Below are positions 6,596 to 8,702 of a stretch of DNA of 8,702 nt, one piece after another (position 1 is the stretch's first letter; every line of letters begins with the position of its first letter). The DNA comes from Ghiorsea sp. (GTDB lineage: Bacteria > Pseudomonadota > Zetaproteobacteria > Mariprofundales > Mariprofundaceae): positions 1 to 8,702 of the forward strand of contig JAJFLD010000130.1 of NCBI GenBank assembly GCA_021772875.1. The letters are read 5' to 3'. The notes beneath the pieces were generated by a model, which made no database searches, had not been told where the DNA came from, and saw only the letters and a list, made by a program, of their open reading frames with translations. The translations under genes and the position numbers were made by a program.

Positions 6596-6601
6596 ACTAT
6601 A
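6596..6601 (-). promoter_or_regulatory. Candidate oxyR -10 element
   Basis: On the minus strand this reads TATAGT, five of six matches to TATAAT, 21 bases upstream of the oxyR ATG. It overlaps the left end of the OxyR operator at 6599-6635, which would allow autorepression as in other OxyR systems. No good -35 hexamer is visible at 16-18 bases, so the promoter is weak or differently placed. Confidence 0.35.
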
Positions 6602-6635
6602 GGTAAAAGCTATAGATAACATAGGAACAATCAAT
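6599..6635. promoter_or_regulatory. OxyR operator (tetramer site) between oxyR and katG
   Basis: The known OxyR motif is two copies of ATAGnTnnnAnCTAT separated by seven bases. The left half ATAGGTAAAAGCTAT (6599-6613) fits every specified position. After exactly seven bases (6614-6620) the right half ATAGGAACAATCAAT (6621-6635) keeps ATAG, the inner A and three of the four CTAT bases, missing the inner T. The site lies 25 bases before oxyR and about 125 before katG, suited to activating katG and repressing oxyR. Confidence 0.85.
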
Positions 6636-6664
6636 TGTACATTAACATTCTATGTTTTTATTGT
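6636..6664 (+). promoter_or_regulatory. katG: Candidate katG promoter
   Basis: TTGTAC (6636-6641) and TATTGT (6659-6664) are 17 bases apart, with weak matches (3/6 and 4/6), as expected for an activator-dependent promoter. The -35 directly abuts the right half of the OxyR operator, the usual class I/II position for OxyR activation. A start near 6671 would leave a leader of about 90 bases. TATGTT at 6651-6656 is an alternative -10. Confidence 0.4.
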
Positions 6665-6670
6665 AAAAAC

Positions 6671-6714
6671 GTTGCCAGATGAGGGGATTACAGTGGTATG
6701 ACCAGCAAGGCAAC
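6671..6714 (+). other. Inverted repeat in the katG leader
   Basis: GTTGCC (6671-6676) and GGCAAC (6709-6714) are perfect complements and enclose a second small hairpin TGGT-ATG-ACCA (6694-6704). If transcription begins near 6671, the structure would form the 5' end of the katG mRNA and could affect its stability. No T-tract follows, so it is not a terminator. Function not established. Confidence 0.35.
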
Positions 6715-6760
6715 ACAGATGAAATCATTGTTGTATATATATTCTAGGAGGATATGAATC

Positions 6761-8702
6761 ATGACAAAACAAAACGTATTTACCAATCTGGTGGTGGCGG
6801 GCTTCATGGGCCTTTCCTTAGCCACTACGGCACTGGCCGCTCCAGCGATGGGGCAAGGTGAGGCCAAAGCGAATCAATTTTGGTGGCCTGAGCAACTTAA
6901 TCTCAGCCCTCTTCGTGCCCATGATGTGGCATCCAACCCCTTTGGTGGAACATTTAACTATGCCAAAGCCTTTGAAAGCTTGGACCTTGCTGCTGTGAAA
7001 AAAGATATCAATACACTGTTGACCACCTCACAAGACTGGTGGCCATCAGATTATGGTAATTATGGTCCCTTTTTTGTGCGTATGGCATGGCATAGCGCAG
7101 GCACATACCGCACATATGATGGGCGTGGCGGCGCAGCAGGTGGTCAACAACGCTTTGAACCACTTAACAGCTGGCCTGACAACGGAAACCTTGATAAAGC
7201 ACGTCGTTTGCTTTGGCCAGTTAAACAAAAATACGGTGAAAACATTTCATGGGCTGACTTGATGGTGTTAACAGGCACTGTAGCTATGGAAAATATGGGT
7301 TTCAAAACATTTGGTTTTGCCGGTGGTCGTGAAGATGATTGGGAACCAGATTTGGTTTATTGGGGCCCAGAGGCCGAGTTTCTTGCCGCTGATCGTCGCG
7401 ATAAAAATGGTAAGTTGAAAAACCCACTTGCGGCAGTACAAATGGGTTTGATTTATGTGAACCCAGAAGGCCCAGGTGGCAACCCTGATCCATTGTTGGC
7501 TGCCAAGTCTATCCGTGAATCCTTTGGTCGCATGGCGATGAATGACGAGGAAATCGTAGCCTTGATTGCAGGCGGGCATACGTTTGGTAAAGCACATGGT
7601 GCTTATGATCCATCCAAATGTGTTGGTGCTGAGCCTGCTGCTGCTGGGATTGAAGAGCAAGGCTTTGGCTGGAAAAACAAATGTGGCAAAGGTAATGCGG
7701 AAGATACTGTCACCAGTGGTTTAGAAGGCGCTTGGACATCTTCTCCTGCCCATTGGTCGATGATGTATTTGGATAATTTATTCAACTTTGAATGGAAAAA
7801 AACCAAAAGCCCAGCTGGTGCTACGCAGTGGATTCCAACGGATAAAGCTGCTTCGGATTTGGTTCCAGATGCCCATGTTGATGGCAAAATGCATGCGCCT
7901 ATTATGTTCACCACAGACTTAGCACTTAAGTTTGACCCAAGTTTTAAAAAGATTGCCAAACACTTCCAGAAAAACCCAGAAGCGTTTGAGGATGCCTTTG
8001 CTAAAGCTTGGTTTAAGTTAACCCATCGTGATATGGGGCCACGTGCGCGTTATATCGGCGCTGATGTGCCAAGTATGCAATTGATTTGGCAAGACCCAAT
8101 CCCAGCGATTGATTATCAATTGATTGGTGCAGGTGATGTTAATAAGCTTAAAGAGAAGATACTTAAATCGGGTTTGACTGTGCCTGAGTTGGTGAGAACA
8201 GCCTGGGCATCGGCTTCAACTTTCCGTGGCAGTGATATGCGTGGTGGTGCCAATGGCGCACGTATTCAACTTGAGCCACAAAAAAGTTGGGCGGTAAACA
8301 ACTCAACGGAACTAAACAAAGTGCTTAAAACTTTGCGTAAGATTCAAAATGACTTCAATAAGTCACAACGTGGTGGCACCAAAATCTCGCTTGCAGACCT
8401 GATTGTTTTGGGTGGTGCAGCAGGCATTGAAAAAGCTGCTAAGGATGCGGGGTACAAGGTTAATGTGCCGTTTAAAGCGGGTCGTGCTGATGCATTGCAG
8501 AGTCAAACAGATGTGAAATCTGTAGCGGTGCTGGAGCCCAAAGCAGATGGTTTCCGCAACTATTTTGTTGTTGCTGATAACTATCGCTCACCCACAGAAA
8601 TGCTTGTGGATAAGGCGAGTTTATTGAATCTAACTGTGCCTGAGATGACGGTGTTGGTGGGTGGCATGCGTTCGCTCAACGCCAACTACGGACAATCTCA
8701 AG
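6761..8702 (+). CDS. katG: Catalase-peroxidase with signal peptide, 3' end outside window
   Basis: Bifunctional heme enzyme that removes H2O2 by catalase and peroxidase reactions. 647 codons are visible without a stop; family length is about 720-740, so only about 75 residues are missing at the window edge. A signal peptide is clear (TKQNVF, a hydrophobic core of about 15 residues, then ALA-A near 26/27), so the mature enzyme is probably periplasmic, like E. coli KatP. Active-site residues are intact: distal R107, W110 and H111 in RMAWHSAGTYR, D140 in SWPD, proximal H273 in GGHTFGKAHG, and the Trp110-Tyr232-Met258 set that forms the covalent adduct needed for catalase activity. The second, heme-free domain starts near residue 430 and is mostly present. 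Start chosen by AGGAGGA (6746-6752) nine bases upstream. Divergent from oxyR and behind an OxyR operator. Confidence 0.96.
   Translation, partial: MTKQNVFTNLVVAGFMGLSLATTALAAPAMGQGEAKANQFWWPEQLNLSPLRAHDVASNPFGGTFNYAKAFESLDLAAVKKDINTLLTTSQDWWPSDYGNYGPFFVRMAWHSAGTYRTYDGRGGAAGGQQRFEPLNSWPDNGNLDKARRLLWPVKQKYGENISWADLMVLTGTVAMENMGFKTFGFAGGREDDWEPDLVYWGPEAEFLAADRRDKNGKLKNPLAAVQMGLIYVNPEGPGGNPDPLLAAKSIRESFGRMAMNDEEIVALIAGGHTFGKAHGAYDPSKCVGAEPAAAGIEEQGFGWKNKCGKGNAEDTVTSGLEGAWTSSPAHWSMMYLDNLFNFEWKKTKSPAGATQWIPTDKAASDLVPDAHVDGKMHAPIMFTTDLALKFDPSFKKIAKHFQKNPEAFEDAFAKAWFKLTHRDMGPRARYIGADVPSMQLIWQDPIPAIDYQLIGAGDVNKLKEKILKSGLTVPELVRTAWASASTFRGSDMRGGANGARIQLEPQKSWAVNNSTELNKVLKTLRKIQNDFNKSQRGGTKISLADLIVLGGAAGIEKAAKDAGYKVNVPFKAGRADALQSQTDVKSVAVLEPKADGFRNYFVVADNYRSPTEMLVDKASLLNLTVPEMTVLVGGMRSLNANYGQSQ

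Noticed and set aside
6575..6634. Upstream in-frame ATG (6634) as the oxyR start
   Set aside because: It would place the OxyR operator inside the coding sequence and add 20 residues absent from OxyR proteins; ATG 6574 has a good GGAG and gives cysteines at 199 and 208.
3751..6676. GGCAACGTT at 3751-3759 recurring as its complement AACGTTGCC at 6668-6676
   Set aside because: A 9-base match containing a self-complementary core is expected by chance in a window this size; the flanks are unrelated.
7268..7959. Minus-strand open frames within katG
   Set aside because: katG reads through the region with all catalytic motifs intact; the antisense frames have no recognisable product.
1..8702. tRNA or rRNA genes, CRISPR arrays, insertion sequences and integrase genes
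   Set aside because: I saw no cloverleaf-like sequence, regularly spaced repeats, transposase or tyrosine recombinase motifs anywhere in the window.

Overview
The window looks like the chromosome of a Gram-negative bacterium, most likely in the Pseudomonadota. The support is a B12-dependent MetH with a complete AdoMet-activation domain, an OxyR that carries both redox cysteines at the E. coli positions (Cys199 and Cys208), and a divergent catalase-peroxidase gene under a near-consensus OxyR operator. Base composition is moderate, roughly 45% GC by eye. The stretch between metH and the SDR gene looks more AT-rich than metH and katG. I cannot name genus or species.

Layout. (1) 1-2094: 3' part of metH on the plus strand; the 5' part lies outside the window. 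(2) 2107-4515: five small plus-strand genes of accessory type. These are a DUF2809-like membrane protein, a 118-aa membrane protein with its own plausible promoter, a GNAT acetyltransferase, a GFA-family zinc protein, and a 77-aa two-helix membrane protein. The GFA gene is flanked by two imperfect inverted repeats that resemble integron attC recombination sites (about 3703-3763 and 4211-4262). The second matches the attC R' box (GTTAGAT) and the next start codon follows within about 25 bases. No integrase gene is visible, so if this is integron material it is a small, possibly decayed, integrase-less cluster. (3) 4638-5345: a classical short-chain dehydrogenase/reductase. (4) 5346-5448: convergent intergenic region with a perfect 8-bp inverted repeat. 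(5) 5449-5625 on the minus strand: a 58-codon gene of unknown function with a strong Shine-Dalgarno sequence, just downstream of oxyR. (6) 5690-6574 on the minus strand: oxyR. (7) 6575-6760: divergent oxyR-katG control region. (8) 6761 to the window end: katG, with an N-terminal signal peptide and missing only its last roughly 75 codons at the window edge.

The right-hand part forms a coherent peroxide-defence module. OxyR senses H2O2 through a Cys199-Cys208 disulfide, binds the operator at 6599-6635, should activate katG on one side, and probably represses itself on the other, because the oxyR -10 element overlaps the operator. The catalase-peroxidase appears to be exported, so it would destroy peroxide in the periplasm. 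The middle block shows no common pathway and reads as a collection of unrelated accessory genes inserted downstream of metH.
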